A stretch of DNA of 64,000 nucleotides from Curvibacter sp. (GTDB taxonomy: Bacteria; Pseudomonadota; Gammaproteobacteria; Burkholderiales; Burkholderiaceae_C), in the NCBI GenBank assembly GCA_004293725.1, contig REAW01000007.1, positions 1-64,000 on the forward strand, read 5' to 3'. How positions within the stretch are numbered: the stretch's first letter is position 1; every line of letters begins with the position of its first letter. The position numbers and the translations under genes are program-made. Shown piece after piece: positions 9,007 to 18,295 of this stretch. A model generated the notes under the pieces. That model searched no databases. It was not told where the DNA came from and saw only the letters and a program-made list of their open reading frames with translations.

Positions 9007-9921
9007 ATGCCACCCATAGACCGCCCTCTCACCCGCCGAATGGACCTGACATCGCTGCAGATGTTTGTGGCCGTCTGCGAGACAGGCAGCATCGGCAAGG
9101 CGGCGGAGCGCGAGTTCATTGCCCCATCCGCTCTCAGCAAGCGGCTCAGTGATCTGGAACTGGCGCTAGGCAGCCAGCTACTACAACGCCATTCGCGCGG
9201 CGTGCACCCCACCCCGGCCGGCCAGAGTCTGCTGCACCATGCGCGCAGCGTGTTCTTCAGCCTGGACCGCATGCACACCGAGCTCACGGAATATGCAGAC
9301 GGCGCCAAGGGCCAGGTGCGTGTACACGCCAGCATCTCGGCCACAGTGCAGTTTCTGCCGGAAGACCTGGGCGCCTTCATCCGTGCCCACCAAGGCATCA
9401 AGATTGATCTGGAAGAGCACCTGAGCACCGAAGTCATTCGCGCCGTGGAGGAAGGTGCCGCCGATTTCGGCGTCTGCAATACGGCGGACGGCGTGGGCGA
9501 ATTGCAGACCCTGCCCTACCGGCAGGACCAGCTGGTGCTCATTGTTCCCCGCACCCATGCGCTTGCCCACGAAGCCTCAGTGGCGTTCGCGGACACCTTG
9601 GCGCTGGACCATGTGGGCCTGCACTCCAACAGTTCCATTTATGTCGCCATGCGCCAGGCTGCCACAGCGCTGGGCCAGAGCATCAAGCTACGCATTCAAG
9701 TCACCGGGCTCGATGCCATGTGCCGCATGATCCACAACGGCCTGGGCGTGGGCGTTATGCCCCTGCGCGCGTTCACGCTGATGCACAACGCCGGCGAACT
9801 GGCCGCAGTTCCCCTTACCGATTCCTGGGCCCACCGCCGCATTGAGCTGGTGGCCCGCGACTTCTCGACCCTGCCACGCAGCGCGCGGCTGCTGGTCGAC
9901 CACCTAAAATCGTCTCTCTAA
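9007..9921 (+). CDS. LysR-family transcriptional regulator upstream of leuC
   Basis: About 304 residues from the ATG at 9007. The winged HTH spans roughly residues 12-70 ([35 protein letters not shown]) and is followed by a periplasmic-binding-protein-like effector domain. The start is uncertain: a GTG at 8890 and an ATG at 9040 are in frame, and none has a strong ribosome-binding site. The gene ends 13 bp before leuC on the same strand. A role in leucine gene control is possible but is inferred from position only. LysR proteins more often diverge from their targets. Confidence 0.82.
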   Translation: MPPIDRPLTRRMDLTSLQMFVAVCETGSIGKAAEREFIAPSALSKRLSDLELALGSQLLQRHSRGVHPTPAGQSLLHHARSVFFSLDRMHTELTEYADGAKGQVRVHASISATVQFLPEDLGAFIRAHQGIKIDLEEHLSTEVIRAVEEGAADFGVCNTADGVGELQTLPYRQDQLVLIVPRTHALAHEASVAFADTLALDHVGLHSNSSIYVAMRQAATALGQSIKLRIQVTGLDAMCRMIHNGLGVGVMPLRAFTLMHNAGELAAVPLTDSWAHRRIELVARDFSTLPRSARLLVDHLKSSL

Positions 9922-9934
9922 AGGAAGCACTCCC

Positions 9935-11392
9935 ATGGCCACTGGTTCACGCACGCTCTACGACAAACTCTGGGACGACCACGTCGTCCACACCGAAGAC
10001 GATGGCACCTCCATCCTCTATATCGACCGCCATCTGGTCCACGAAGTGACCAGCCCCCAGGCGTTTGAAGGGCTGCGTGAAGCGGGCCGCAAAGTCTGGC
10101 GCGTGAGCTCCATCGTGGCTACCGCTGACCACAACACTCCGACCACCGGTTGGGAGCTGGGCTACGACGGCATCACCGACCCGACCAGCAAAGAACAAGT
10201 CACTACGCTGGACAGCAACATCAAGGAATTCGGCTCCGCAGCCTACTTCCCCTTCCTGTCCAAGCGCCAGGGCATCGTGCACGTCATGGGACCTGAAAAT
10301 GGTGCCACCCTGCCCGGCATGACAGTGGTGTGTGGCGACTCCCACACTTCCACCCACGGCGCCTTCGGCGCACTGGCCCACGGCATCGGCACCAGCGAGG
10401 TCGAACACGTCATGGCCACGCAAACCCTGCTGGCCAAAAAAGCCAAGAACATGCTGATCAAGGTCGAAGGCAATGTCGCTCCCGGCATCACCGGCAAAGA
10501 CATTGTGCTGGCCATCATCGGCAAGATCGGCACCGCAGGCGGCACGGGCTACACCATCGAATTCGGCGGCTCCGCCATCCGTGCGCTGAGCATGGAAGGC
10601 CGCATGACGGTGTGCAACATGGCCATCGAAGCTGGCGCCCGTGCCGGTCTGGTGGCAGTGGATGAGAAGACTATTGATTACGTCAAGGGCCGCCCCTTGG
10701 CCCCCGGCGCCAACGCCACCTCCCCCGAAGCCGCTGCGGTGGAATGGGACCAAGCCGTCGCGTTCTGGAAAACACTGCACTCAGACGCTGGCGCCCATTT
10801 CGACACCGTAGTCGAGCTGGAAGCTAGCCAGATCGTGCCGCAAGTGACCTGGGGTACCTCGCCCGAGATGGTGCTGGGCGTGGACGGCATCGTGCCGGAC
10901 CCTGACAAGGAAAAAGACGCCAGCAAGCGTGGCGCCATTGAGCGGGCACTCACCTACATGGGCTTGGAGCCCGGTAAGGCCTTGAACGACTTGTTCGTGG
11001 ACAAAGTGTTCATCGGTTCCTGCACCAACAGCCGCATCGAGGACATGCGCGAAGCCGCTGCTGTGGTCAAAAAGCTGGGCCAGAAAGTCGCCAAGAACAT
11101 CAAGCTAGCCATGGTCGTACCCGGCTCCGGCTTGGTGAAAGAACAGGCAGAGCGCGAAGGCTTGCACGAGATCTTCAAGGCTGCCGGTTTTGAATGGCGC
11201 GAACCCGGCTGCTCCATGTGCCTGGCCATGAACGCCGATCGCCTGGAGCCCGGTGAGCGCTGTGCGTCCACCAGCAACCGCAATTTTGAAGGCCGGCAAG
11301 GTGCCGGTGGCCGCACCCACTTGGTAAGCCCGGCGATGGCAGCTGCTGCAGCCATCCACGGCCATTTTGTCGACATCCGCAAGTTCGCCTGA
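9935..11392 (+). CDS. leuC: 3-isopropylmalate dehydratase large subunit
   Basis: A 485-residue aconitase-family subunit that, with LeuD, isomerises 2-isopropylmalate to 3-isopropylmalate in leucine synthesis. The three [4Fe-4S] ligand cysteines are in [12 protein letters not shown] (about 365) and GCSMCLAMN (about 428 and 431). AAGGAAG lies just upstream of the ATG. The gene is followed by the small lipoprotein gene and leuD, an order I recall from many Burkholderiales. Confidence 0.97.
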   Translation: MATGSRTLYDKLWDDHVVHTEDDGTSILYIDRHLVHEVTSPQAFEGLREAGRKVWRVSSIVATADHNTPTTGWELGYDGITDPTSKEQVTTLDSNIKEFGSAAYFPFLSKRQGIVHVMGPENGATLPGMTVVCGDSHTSTHGAFGALAHGIGTSEVEHVMATQTLLAKKAKNMLIKVEGNVAPGITGKDIVLAIIGKIGTAGGTGYTIEFGGSAIRALSMEGRMTVCNMAIEAGARAGLVAVDEKTIDYVKGRPLAPGANATSPEAAAVEWDQAVAFWKTLHSDAGAHFDTVVELEASQIVPQVTWGTSPEMVLGVDGIVPDPDKEKDASKRGAIERALTYMGLEPGKALNDLFVDKVFIGSCTNSRIEDMREAAAVVKKLGQKVAKNIKLAMVVPGSGLVKEQAEREGLHEIFKAAGFEWREPGCSMCLAMNADRLEPGERCASTSNRNFEGRQGAGGRTHLVSPAMAAAAAIHGHFVDIRKFA

Positions 11393-11411
11393 CCCACTGA
11401 AAGGACTGATT

Positions 11412-11540
11412 ATGAAAACCGCACTTATCGCTGCATGCGCCGCCACCCTCTTGTTGCTGTCAGCCTGCAACACCGTCAAAGGCATGGGTCAGGACCTGCA
11501 AAAAGCAGGTGAAAAAATTGAAGGCGCCGCCAAGAAATGA
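11412..11540 (+). CDS. entericidin-like small lipoprotein between leuC and leuD
   Basis: A 42-residue ORF begins at the ATG at 11412 and its stop overlaps the leuD start (ATGA at 11537-11540). A basic start, hydrophobic core and LLSAC lipobox predict cleavage and lipidation at C19. This leaves a 24-residue mature lipopeptide ending in a Lys/Glu-rich amphipathic helix ([17 protein letters not shown]). This resembles entericidin A/B, membrane lipoproteins linked in E. coli to a bacteriolytic toxin/antidote pair. Only one member is seen here. Tight coupling to leuD implies co-translation; why it sits in a leucine operon is unknown. Confidence 0.85.
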   Translation: MKTALIAACAATLLLLSACNTVKGMGQDLQKAGEKIEGAAKK

Positions 11541-12187
11541 AAAACTTTACCGTTCACCAAGGGCTGGTTGCGCCTATGGACCGCGAAAACGTGGACACCG
11601 ACGCGATCATCCCCAAGCAATTTCTCAAGTCCATCCGCAAGACCGGCTTCGGCCAGAACCTCTTTGACGAGTGGCGCTACCTGGACGCGGGCTACCCCGG
11701 CCAGACCCCTGCCAGCCGCAAGCCGAACCCGGACTTTGTGCTGAACCAGCCGCGCTACACCGGTGCATCCATCCTGCTGGCACGCAAAAACTTCGGCTGT
11801 GGTTCCAGCCGCGAGCACGCGCCCTGGGCGATTGACCAATATGGTTTTCGCGCCATCATCGCGCCCAGCTACGCAGACATATTCTTCAACAACTGCTTCA
11901 AGAACGGCCTGCTGCCTATCCAGCTGAGCGAAGCCCAGGTGGACCAATTATTCAACGAGGCACTGGCCTTCCCCGGCTACCAGCTCACCATCGACCTGGA
12001 GCGCCAGGTCATTGTGAAGCCCCAGGGCGAAGAAATTCCGTTCGACGTGCAGGCCTTCCGCAAGTTCTGCCTGCTTAACGGCTTTGATGACATTGGCCTT
12101 ACCTTGCGCCATGCCGACAAGATCAAGGCGTTCGAAGCCCAACGTTTGGCATCAAAACCTTGGTTGGCGCAGACTATGTCTGCGTGA
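11537..12187 (+). CDS. leuD: 3-isopropylmalate dehydratase small subunit
   Basis: A 216-residue swivelling-domain partner of LeuC. The family motif [11 protein letters not shown] is at about residues 88-98, and the N-terminal [12 protein letters not shown] substrate-binding segment at about 20-31. Its ATG overlaps the stop of the upstream lipoprotein gene by four bases, which indicates translational coupling. Confidence 0.97.
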   Translation: MKNFTVHQGLVAPMDRENVDTDAIIPKQFLKSIRKTGFGQNLFDEWRYLDAGYPGQTPASRKPNPDFVLNQPRYTGASILLARKNFGCGSSREHAPWAIDQYGFRAIIAPSYADIFFNNCFKNGLLPIQLSEAQVDQLFNEALAFPGYQLTIDLERQVIVKPQGEEIPFDVQAFRKFCLLNGFDDIGLTLRHADKIKAFEAQRLASKPWLAQTMSA

Positions 12188-12210
12188 GCAGCTATCAAAT
12201 TCATAGTATT
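12186..12210. repeat. short AGCTAT/ATAG repeat, copy 2 (leuD-leuB gap)
   Basis: GAGCAGCTATCAAATTCATAG forms an imperfect palindrome (CTATCAAATT/CATAG). It starts at the leuD stop codon and fills most of the 34-bp gap before leuB. The TGCGCA arm is partly kept as TGCG at 12181-12184. Confidence 0.6.
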
Positions 12211-12221
12211 CAAAGGACATC

Positions 12222-13292
12222 ATGAAAATTGCAGTTTTGCCGGGTGACGGCATAGGCACCGAAATCGTGGCGGAAGCCGTCAAGGTTTTGAACGCCTTGG
12301 ACCTCAAGCTGGAAATGGAAACCGCACTCGTGGGCGGTTGCGCCTACGAAGCCCATGGCCACCCCCTGCCCGAAGCCACCCTCAAGCTGGCAAAGGAAGC
12401 GGACGCTGTGCTATTCGGCGCCGTAGGCGACTGGAAGTACGACAAGCTGGAGCGCCAGTTCCGCCCCGAGCAGGCCATCCTGGGCTTGCGCAAGAATTTG
12501 GGTCTGTTTGCCAACTTCCGCCCGGCCATTTGCTACGAGCAGCTGGTGGGCGCCTCCAGCCTGAAGCCTGAACTGATTGCGGGCCTGGACATCCTCATCA
12601 TCCGTGAACTGACTGGCGACATCTACTTCGGCCAACCCCGCGGCCGCCGCATTGCGACTGACGGCCACTTCCCCGGAGCGGAAGAGGCGTTCGACACCAT
12701 GCGCTACAGCCGCCCAGAGATCGAGCGTATTGCGCACGTGGCTTTCCAGGCAGCCCAGAAGCGCAACAAGCGCGTGACCAGTGTCGACAAAAACAACGTG
12801 CTAGAAACCTCACAGCTTTGGAAAGACGTGATGGTGGAGGTGGGCCAGCAGTACCCCGACGTGGAACTGGACCACATGCTGGTAGACAACGCCGCCATGC
12901 AACTGGTCAAGGCGCCCAAGAAGTTTGACGTGCTGGTCACCGGCAACATGTTCGGCGACATCCTCTCCGACGAAGCGTCCATGCTGACAGGCTCTATCGG
13001 CATGCTGCCTTCCGCCAGCCTGAACAGCAGCAACCAAGGCCTGTATGAGCCCAGCCATGGCAGCGCACCAGATATCGCCGGCAAAGGCATCGCCAACCCG
13101 CTGGCCACCATCCTCAGTGCGGCCATGATGTTGCGCTTCAGCCTGAACCAGGAAGCTGCTGCACAGCGTATCGAAGCCGCTGTGAAAAAGGTGCTGGAGC
13201 AAGGCTTCCGCACGGCCGACATCTACAGCGAAGGCACCACCCGCGTCAGCACCAAAGAGATGGGCGACGCGGTGCTCAAGGCTCTGGCCTAA
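12222..13292 (+). CDS. leuB: 3-isopropylmalate dehydrogenase
   Basis: A 356-residue NAD-dependent oxidative decarboxylase making 2-oxoisocaproate in leucine synthesis. Visible motifs: GDGIGTEIV (8-16), [14 protein letters not shown] (about 127-140), the metal-binding [26 protein letters not shown] (from about 243) and [19 protein letters not shown] (about 272-290). AAAGGAC lies upstream of the ATG. It is the last leu gene of the cluster; asd follows after 298 bp. Confidence 0.97.
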   Translation: MKIAVLPGDGIGTEIVAEAVKVLNALDLKLEMETALVGGCAYEAHGHPLPEATLKLAKEADAVLFGAVGDWKYDKLERQFRPEQAILGLRKNLGLFANFRPAICYEQLVGASSLKPELIAGLDILIIRELTGDIYFGQPRGRRIATDGHFPGAEEAFDTMRYSRPEIERIAHVAFQAAQKRNKRVTSVDKNNVLETSQLWKDVMVEVGQQYPDVELDHMLVDNAAMQLVKAPKKFDVLVTGNMFGDILSDEASMLTGSIGMLPSASLNSSNQGLYEPSHGSAPDIAGKGIANPLATILSAAMMLRFSLNQEAAAQRIEAAVKKVLEQGFRTADIYSEGTTRVSTKEMGDAVLKALA

Positions 13293-13382
13293 AGACCGCA
13301 AAGCGGAGGTCTGTTGCGCAGCAGCCCTCCGCCACACGAAATCATTTCAGTCCGCGCGGAGCAAAAAATTCTTGTTTTGCGC

Positions 13383-13388
13383 TACAAT
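13383..13388 (+). promoter_or_regulatory. candidate -10 box ahead of the asd leader ORF
   Basis: TACAAT ends seven bases before the leader ATG at 13395, so transcription could begin at or next to the start codon. No good -35 box lies 16-18 bp upstream, so the promoter is tentative. Confidence 0.3.
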
Positions 13389-13394
13389 AAATTC

Positions 13395-13496
13395 ATGTTT
13401 GCCGCCTGCCCCTTCTCTTTGAGCTTGTTGACTGCCTCCCTGGCAGACAAGGCCGCGCGCGCAATCATCTCCAAAACCACGACCATTAAGGGCTGA
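13395..13496 (+). CDS. putative leader peptide (33 aa) upstream of asd, rich in Ile/Lys/Thr at its end
   Basis: This 33-codon ORF lies in the 298-bp leuB-asd gap. Its last ten residues are IISKTTTIKG: ten codons with three Ile, three Thr and two Lys. Thr, Lys and Ile are end products of the pathway that asd feeds. It has no Shine-Dalgarno sequence, but a TACAAT box ends seven bases before the ATG, compatible with a leaderless start. Nested complementary segments begin within its last codons (13480-13560). This layout resembles classic leader-peptide attenuation, such as the E. coli thr leader. Expression and function are inferred. The ORF could also be fortuitous. Confidence 0.5.
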   Translation: MFAACPFSLSLLTASLADKAARAIISKTTTIKG

Positions 13497-13560
13497 CCCA
13501 GCTCCGGTATCGTCGTGCGCCCCCGGCCAGACGAGCCGGAGCAAACAGCCCAGGTCGGGC
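13480..13560 (+). promoter_or_regulatory. asd leader: nested complementary stems between leader ORF and asd (candidate attenuator)
   Basis: Three pairings can be drawn. (1) An outer stem pairs CGACC (13480-13484, Thr codons) with GGTCG (13553-13557) and GGGCTG (13490-13495, leader stop) with CAGCCC (13546-13551). (2) An inner hairpin pairs GCTCCGG (13501-13507) with CCGGAGC (13536-13542), extended by CGTC/GACG. (3) A competing small hairpin pairs GCCC (13548-13551) with GGGC (13557-13560), followed by ATCGTTTGTTT. Pairings 1 and 3 exclude each other. The inner loop also holds CGCCC, complementary to GGGCG near the asd ribosome-binding site (13581-13585). Confidence 0.45.
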
Positions 13561-13590
13561 ATCGTTTGTTTACATTGAAAGGGCGTTGAT

Positions 13591-14721
13591 ATGAGCAAGT
13601 TGGTAGGTTTGGTCGGCTGGCGCGGCATGGTCGGCTCAGTGTTGATGGATCGCATGGAACAGGAAAAGGATTTCGACTTGATCGAACCGCTGTTCTTCTC
13701 CAGCTCAAACTCGGGTGGGAAAGCACCGGCTTGGGCCAAAAACGAACCCACGCTGCAAGACGCCTTCAACATCGATGCCCTGAAGCGCTGCGAAATCATC
13801 ATTTCCGCACAAGGTGGCGACTACACCACCGAAGTGTTCCCCAAGCTGCGCGCAGCTGGCTGGAACGGCCACTGGATCGACGCAGCCTCCACATTGCGCA
13901 TGGAAAAAGACGCCGTCATTATCCTGGACCCGGTCAACATGCCCGTCATCCAAGACGCGCTGGCCAAGGGCGGCAAGAACTGGGTGGGTGGCAATTGCAC
14001 CGTGAGCTGCATGTTGATGGGCGTGGGCGCGCTGTACAAGGCCGGCTTGGTCGAGTGGATGAGCACCCAGACTTACCAGGCAGCTTCCGGCGGCGGAGCA
14101 CAGCACATGCGTGAGCTGCTGACCCAATACGGCACCTTGAACGCGGAAGTCAAAGCCCTTCTCGACGACCCCAAGAGCGCGATTCTGGAAATCGACCGCA
14201 AAGTCATCGCCAAGCAGCGCGCGCTAACCGGCGCTGAAACCGCCAACTTCGGCGTACCACTGGGCGGCTCCCTGATTCCCTGGATCGACAAGGATCTAGG
14301 CAACGGCATATCCAAGGAAGAGTGGAAAGGCATGGCCGAAACCAACAAGATTCTGGGCATGGGCGAAGGCTTCGGCAGCTTCGCGATCCCCGTAGATGGT
14401 TTCTGCGTCCGCGTGGGTGCTATGCGCTGCCACAGCCAGGCTCTTACCTTCAAGCTGAAGAAAGACGTGCCCGTGGCAGACATCGAAGCCATGATCGCCG
14501 CGGACAACCAGTGGGTCAAAGTGGTGCCCAACACCCGCGAAGCCACCATCCAGGATCTGACCCCGGTGGCGGTGACAGGCACCATGACTATTCCCGTAGG
14601 CCGCATCCGCAAACTGGCCATGGGGCCTGAATATGTGGGCGCTTTCACCATCGGCGACCAGCTGCTGTGGGGCGCAGCAGAGCCATTGCGTCGCATGTTG
14701 CGCATCCTGCTGGACGCGTAA
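13591..14721 (+). CDS. asd: aspartate-semialdehyde dehydrogenase
   Basis: A 376-residue enzyme reducing aspartyl phosphate to aspartate semialdehyde, the branch point to lysine/diaminopimelate, threonine, methionine and isoleucine. The Rossmann motif [10 protein letters not shown] is at 9-18, the catalytic C136 is in [10 protein letters not shown], and the acid-base histidine is in MRCHSQALT (about 281). Length and motifs match the gram-negative Asd group. A 33-codon ORF rich in Ile, Lys and Thr codons and structured RNA precede it. Confidence 0.97.
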   Translation: MSKLVGLVGWRGMVGSVLMDRMEQEKDFDLIEPLFFSSSNSGGKAPAWAKNEPTLQDAFNIDALKRCEIIISAQGGDYTTEVFPKLRAAGWNGHWIDAASTLRMEKDAVIILDPVNMPVIQDALAKGGKNWVGGNCTVSCMLMGVGALYKAGLVEWMSTQTYQAASGGGAQHMRELLTQYGTLNAEVKALLDDPKSAILEIDRKVIAKQRALTGAETANFGVPLGGSLIPWIDKDLGNGISKEEWKGMAETNKILGMGEGFGSFAIPVDGFCVRVGAMRCHSQALTFKLKKDVPVADIEAMIAADNQWVKVVPNTREATIQDLTPVAVTGTMTIPVGRIRKLAMGPEYVGAFTIGDQLLWGAAEPLRRMLRILLDA

Positions 14722-14925
14722 CACGCCGTTACAAGACGTTGTGGACAGGCAACATAAACGCCCCCAGACTGAGACGAACGCGCTCGGCTTTCAAAGTTAA
14801 AACGTTTCTTAGCTTGTCAGGCTAATACATTGATGTTATTGTACTTTTTACGTTTTGAGAGTCGGGCCGCTTCGCCTGAAACCGATAGGTTTATTGCCGC
14901 TCGACCGAGCACCGGAGGCTAAAAA

Positions 14926-17469
14926 TTGATTGCTAAGTCACATCGTTGGCAAAAGACCGCTCTGGCCGCTGCAGCCATTGCGCTACTCGGCTTGTCGGGG
15001 TCCGGTGCCTACGCGCTGTCCCTGGGCCGACTCACGGTTCAGTCAGCCTTGGGCGAGCCTCTGCGCGCGGAAATCGACGTCCCGGAGATCACCGCTGACG
15101 AAGCATCTTCATTGAAAGTTGGCGTTGCGCTTCCCGACGCATTTATCGCCGCTGGAATGGAATACAACGCAGCAATGTCCAGCCTGCAGGCCACCCTGCT
15201 GCGACGGGCTGACGGCCGTGCCTATTTGCGACTCAGTAGCGAACGCACGATCAATGACCCCTTTGTCGACCTGATCCTTGAGGCATCGTGGTCCCAAGGC
15301 CGCATTGTGCGAGATTACACACTGCTGTTCGATCCACCTTCGCTGCGTAAAGCACCCGCGACTCCCACTCTGGCGCAGACTCCGACTGCGCCCGTGGTGA
15401 CCAATCTTCCTCCCAAAGCTGCTGCTACAACGCCTCCAGTCACTGAAACTCCGAGGACAACGTCCGGTGCGAAGACTTCAGCGCCGCGCCCAGCAGTTGC
15501 CGCGGCTGCACCAAGCAGCGTGAGTGGTGACCAATTGACGGTGAAGAAGGGTGATACCGCAAGCAAAATTGCCAACAGCATCAAGCCTGCTGGGGTGTCC
15601 TTGGACCAAATGCTGGTGGCTATGTTGCGCAACAACCCCGAGGCATTCGTGAATGACAACCTTAACCGCATCCGTGCCGGCGCTGTCATTAATGTCCCCA
15701 ACACCGAGCTAACCCAAAGTGTTTCCCAAGGAGAGGCTTCCAAACTCGTGGTGGCTCAGAGCAAAGACTTCAATGACTTCCGAAGGAGTCTTGCAGCAAG
15801 CGCTCCATCCGCATCTGTGGCTGCGGCTGACCGCAAAGCCAGCGGTTCAGTGCAGACAAAGGTGGACGACAAAAAGCCAGCCAGTGCTACGCCAGACAAG
15901 CTGACGTTATCTAAAGGCTCTATCCAGAGCAAAGAAGATGAAGCCAAAATTGCCAAGGAACGCGAGGCAAAAGACGCAGCCGCGCGCGCAGAAGAAATCT
16001 CGAAAAACATCAAGGAACTGAGCAAGATCGGTTCTGTAGTGGCCCCGACTGGCGCAAGCTCTGCTCCTGGCACCGCTGCCAAGAAAGACACAGCCGTTCC
16101 TATTGCAGCGTTGCCGACCCCGGCGGCACCTGCTGCTGCACCGGCAGTGGTCGCATCCGTGCCAACGGCACCTGTGCCCGCCCCAGTGGCAGAAGTCGCT
16201 GCACCCGTCCAACCCAAGCCTGTGCTACCAGTGCCAATTCCCGAACCAGAGGCGCCTGCCCTGCTCGACGAGCTGCTGGCAGACCCCTTGGTTCCTGCAG
16301 GCGCCGCGGGGCTGATTGCCTTGTTGGGCGGCTACGCAGCCTATCGAATTCGCCAGCGCAAGAAAAACTCTGCCCAAGTTGACAGTGCTTTCTTGGAAAG
16401 CCGCTTGCAGCCCGACTCATTTTTTGGCACCAGTGGAGGACAACGCGTAGATACCAACGCAACCGGTTCCTCCAGCGCGTCCTCCATGGTGTACTCAGCG
16501 AGTCAGTTGGATGCCGCAGACGATGTAGATCCGGTTGCTGAGGCCGATGTGTACCTCGCCTATGGGCGCGATCTTCAGGCAGAGGAAATTCTCAAAGAGG
16601 CTGTTCGGACCAACCCGGGGCGCTTGGCCATCCACACCAAGTTGCTTGAAATATTTAGTAAGCGCCGTGATGCCCGAAGCTTTGAAAGCTCTGCGATGCA
16701 GGCTTACAAGCTGACAGGAGCCTCCAGCCCCGACTGGAACCGCATTTGCGAAATGGGCTTGGCGATAGACCCCAGCAACCCTTTGTACCAACCCGGTGGC
16801 GCGCCAGACTCTGCAGCCGGCTCTGCCAACCTCTCCGAAAACTCAAGCTTTAACAGCACCGTTCCGCAGTCGGCCCACGCGGAACTCGGCTTCAAAAATT
16901 CCACCAATGCAGAACTAGACCTGGACTTAGACTTCTCCTTGGATGACGATCCCAGTCCAAGCGCAATCAGTGATGTCACGGGTGGAACCGTGGAAGCAGC
17001 TGGCCAAACTGTGAAAATGGTCGCGGAGCCAAAAAACTCCATGGACATTGACTTTGATGTATCCGATCCTGCACCGCTGACAGCCTCTGAGCCCACGCAA
17101 GATTCCGTTCCCGTGATGCCTGAAATCTCCCTTTCGTTGGAATCGAATGAGTTGCCTTCCCTCAAGTTTGAATCTACGGGTCCAGCACCTGTTGCCCCAG
17201 TTGCCAACACAACGCAGACCACTGATTCGGGCCTCATGGAATTTGACCTAGGGTCCCTGTCCTTGGATCTTGAATCCTCGGTTGGCGCTTCCACGCAAGC
17301 TCAGGATAGCTTTTCTGGCGATCCGCTGGAAACCAAACTTGCACTGGCAGAAGAATTTATCTCCATTGGCGACGAAGATGGTGCCCGCGCATTGATTGAG
17401 GAAGTCGTATCTGAGGCCAGTGGGGACATGCGCGCCAAAGCCCAACGGGCCTTGGCCCAATTGAGCTAG
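14926..17469 (+). CDS. fimV: FimV/HubP-family polar hub protein
   Basis: The 847-residue protein starts at TTG 14926, seven bases after GGAGG. It has an N-terminal membrane-targeting segment (about 10-30), the FimV N-terminal domain beginning LSLGRLTVQSALGEPLRAEI, a LysM peptidoglycan-binding motif (about 203-260), a Pro/Ala-rich linker, one transmembrane helix (about 450-472), an acidic cytoplasmic part, and a C-terminal FimV/TPR-like motif (about 800-847). Family members organise cell poles and support type IV pilus function and motility. No pilus genes are adjacent; the asd-fimV-truA order is a common one. Confidence 0.92.
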   Translation: MIAKSHRWQKTALAAAAIALLGLSGSGAYALSLGRLTVQSALGEPLRAEIDVPEITADEASSLKVGVALPDAFIAAGMEYNAAMSSLQATLLRRADGRAYLRLSSERTINDPFVDLILEASWSQGRIVRDYTLLFDPPSLRKAPATPTLAQTPTAPVVTNLPPKAAATTPPVTETPRTTSGAKTSAPRPAVAAAAPSSVSGDQLTVKKGDTASKIANSIKPAGVSLDQMLVAMLRNNPEAFVNDNLNRIRAGAVINVPNTELTQSVSQGEASKLVVAQSKDFNDFRRSLAASAPSASVAAADRKASGSVQTKVDDKKPASATPDKLTLSKGSIQSKEDEAKIAKEREAKDAAARAEEISKNIKELSKIGSVVAPTGASSAPGTAAKKDTAVPIAALPTPAAPAAAPAVVASVPTAPVPAPVAEVAAPVQPKPVLPVPIPEPEAPALLDELLADPLVPAGAAGLIALLGGYAAYRIRQRKKNSAQVDSAFLESRLQPDSFFGTSGGQRVDTNATGSSSASSMVYSASQLDAADDVDPVAEADVYLAYGRDLQAEEILKEAVRTNPGRLAIHTKLLEIFSKRRDARSFESSAMQAYKLTGASSPDWNRICEMGLAIDPSNPLYQPGGAPDSAAGSANLSENSSFNSTVPQSAHAELGFKNSTNAELDLDLDFSLDDDPSPSAISDVTGGTVEAAGQTVKMVAEPKNSMDIDFDVSDPAPLTASEPTQDSVPVMPEISLSLESNELPSLKFESTGPAPVAPVANTTQTTDSGLMEFDLGSLSLDLESSVGASTQAQDSFSGDPLETKLALAEEFISIGDEDGARALIEEVVSEASGDMRAKAQRALAQLS

Positions 17470-17512
17470 TGGCACCTTGGGGTTTCCGTTACATTGGTTG
17501 GATTCATGACTT

Positions 17513-18295
17513 GTGCGCATTGCGTTAGGCGTTAGTTACAACGGTGGGGCCTATCAAGGCTGGCAAAGCCAGCGCTCCGGTCTCACCATCCAGGACAAAT
17601 TAGAAGCCGCGCTGGGCAAGTTCACCTCCCAGCGTGTGTCCACCTTATGCGCTGGCCGTACGGATGCTGGTGTACATGGCCTGATGCAAGTCGTGCACTT
17701 TGACACCGAATTGGACCGAGACACCTATGCGTGGGTTCGTGGCACCAATGCCAACCTTCCACGCGATATTGCCGTGCAATGGGCAGTCAAGACCTCTAGG
17801 GATTTTCATTGCCGCGCCTCAGCCCTGTCGCGCCGCTATGCGTATGTACTTCTAGAGTCCACCATACGTCCCAGTGTCGAGTTTGGCCGGGTAGGTTGGA
17901 CCTTCGGCGCATTAGATCACGATGCCATGCGCAGCGCGGCTGATACTCTCATTGGGGAACACGATTTCAGCTCCTTTCGAGCATCTCAGTGCCAGGCGCT
18001 AAGCCCAATCAAAAACCTCATCGAAATCAGCTTAAGCAAGCGCGGAGCCTACTGGCGGATTGAGTTTGAGGCAAATGCGTTTTTGCACCATATGATCCGC
18101 AACATCATGGGTTGCATGGTCCAGATTGGCCAAGGCAAAAAGCCCCCTGAATGGATGGCAGAAGTGCTGCATGCCTGCGACCGCAAGGCTGCTGCGCCCA
18201 CATTTTCACCAGATGGACTTTATTTTCTGGGCCCGCGCTATGACGCCAAATGGGGCATGCCGGAGCGCACGCCTGCGTATGATGCGTTGCCATGA
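17513..18295 (+). CDS. truA: tRNA pseudouridine(38-40) synthase
   Basis: A 260-residue enzyme forming pseudouridine in the tRNA anticodon stem-loop. The catalytic aspartate D51 lies in CAGRTDAGVHG, and HHMIRNIMGCMVQIG (about 190) is a family C-terminal motif. The GTG at 17513 gives the typical family start (MRIALGVSYNG). The stop overlaps the trpF start in an ATGA junction, so the two are translationally coupled. Confidence 0.96.
   Translation: MRIALGVSYNGGAYQGWQSQRSGLTIQDKLEAALGKFTSQRVSTLCAGRTDAGVHGLMQVVHFDTELDRDTYAWVRGTNANLPRDIAVQWAVKTSRDFHCRASALSRRYAYVLLESTIRPSVEFGRVGWTFGALDHDAMRSAADTLIGEHDFSSFRASQCQALSPIKNLIEISLSKRGAYWRIEFEANAFLHHMIRNIMGCMVQIGQGKKPPEWMAEVLHACDRKAAAPTFSPDGLYFLGPRYDAKWGMPERTPAYDALP

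Noticed and set aside
13501..13542. Lysine riboswitch upstream of asd
   Set aside because: The lysine riboswitch is about 170 nt or more with a five-helix core; the structured part here is only about 80 nt and lacks that layout.
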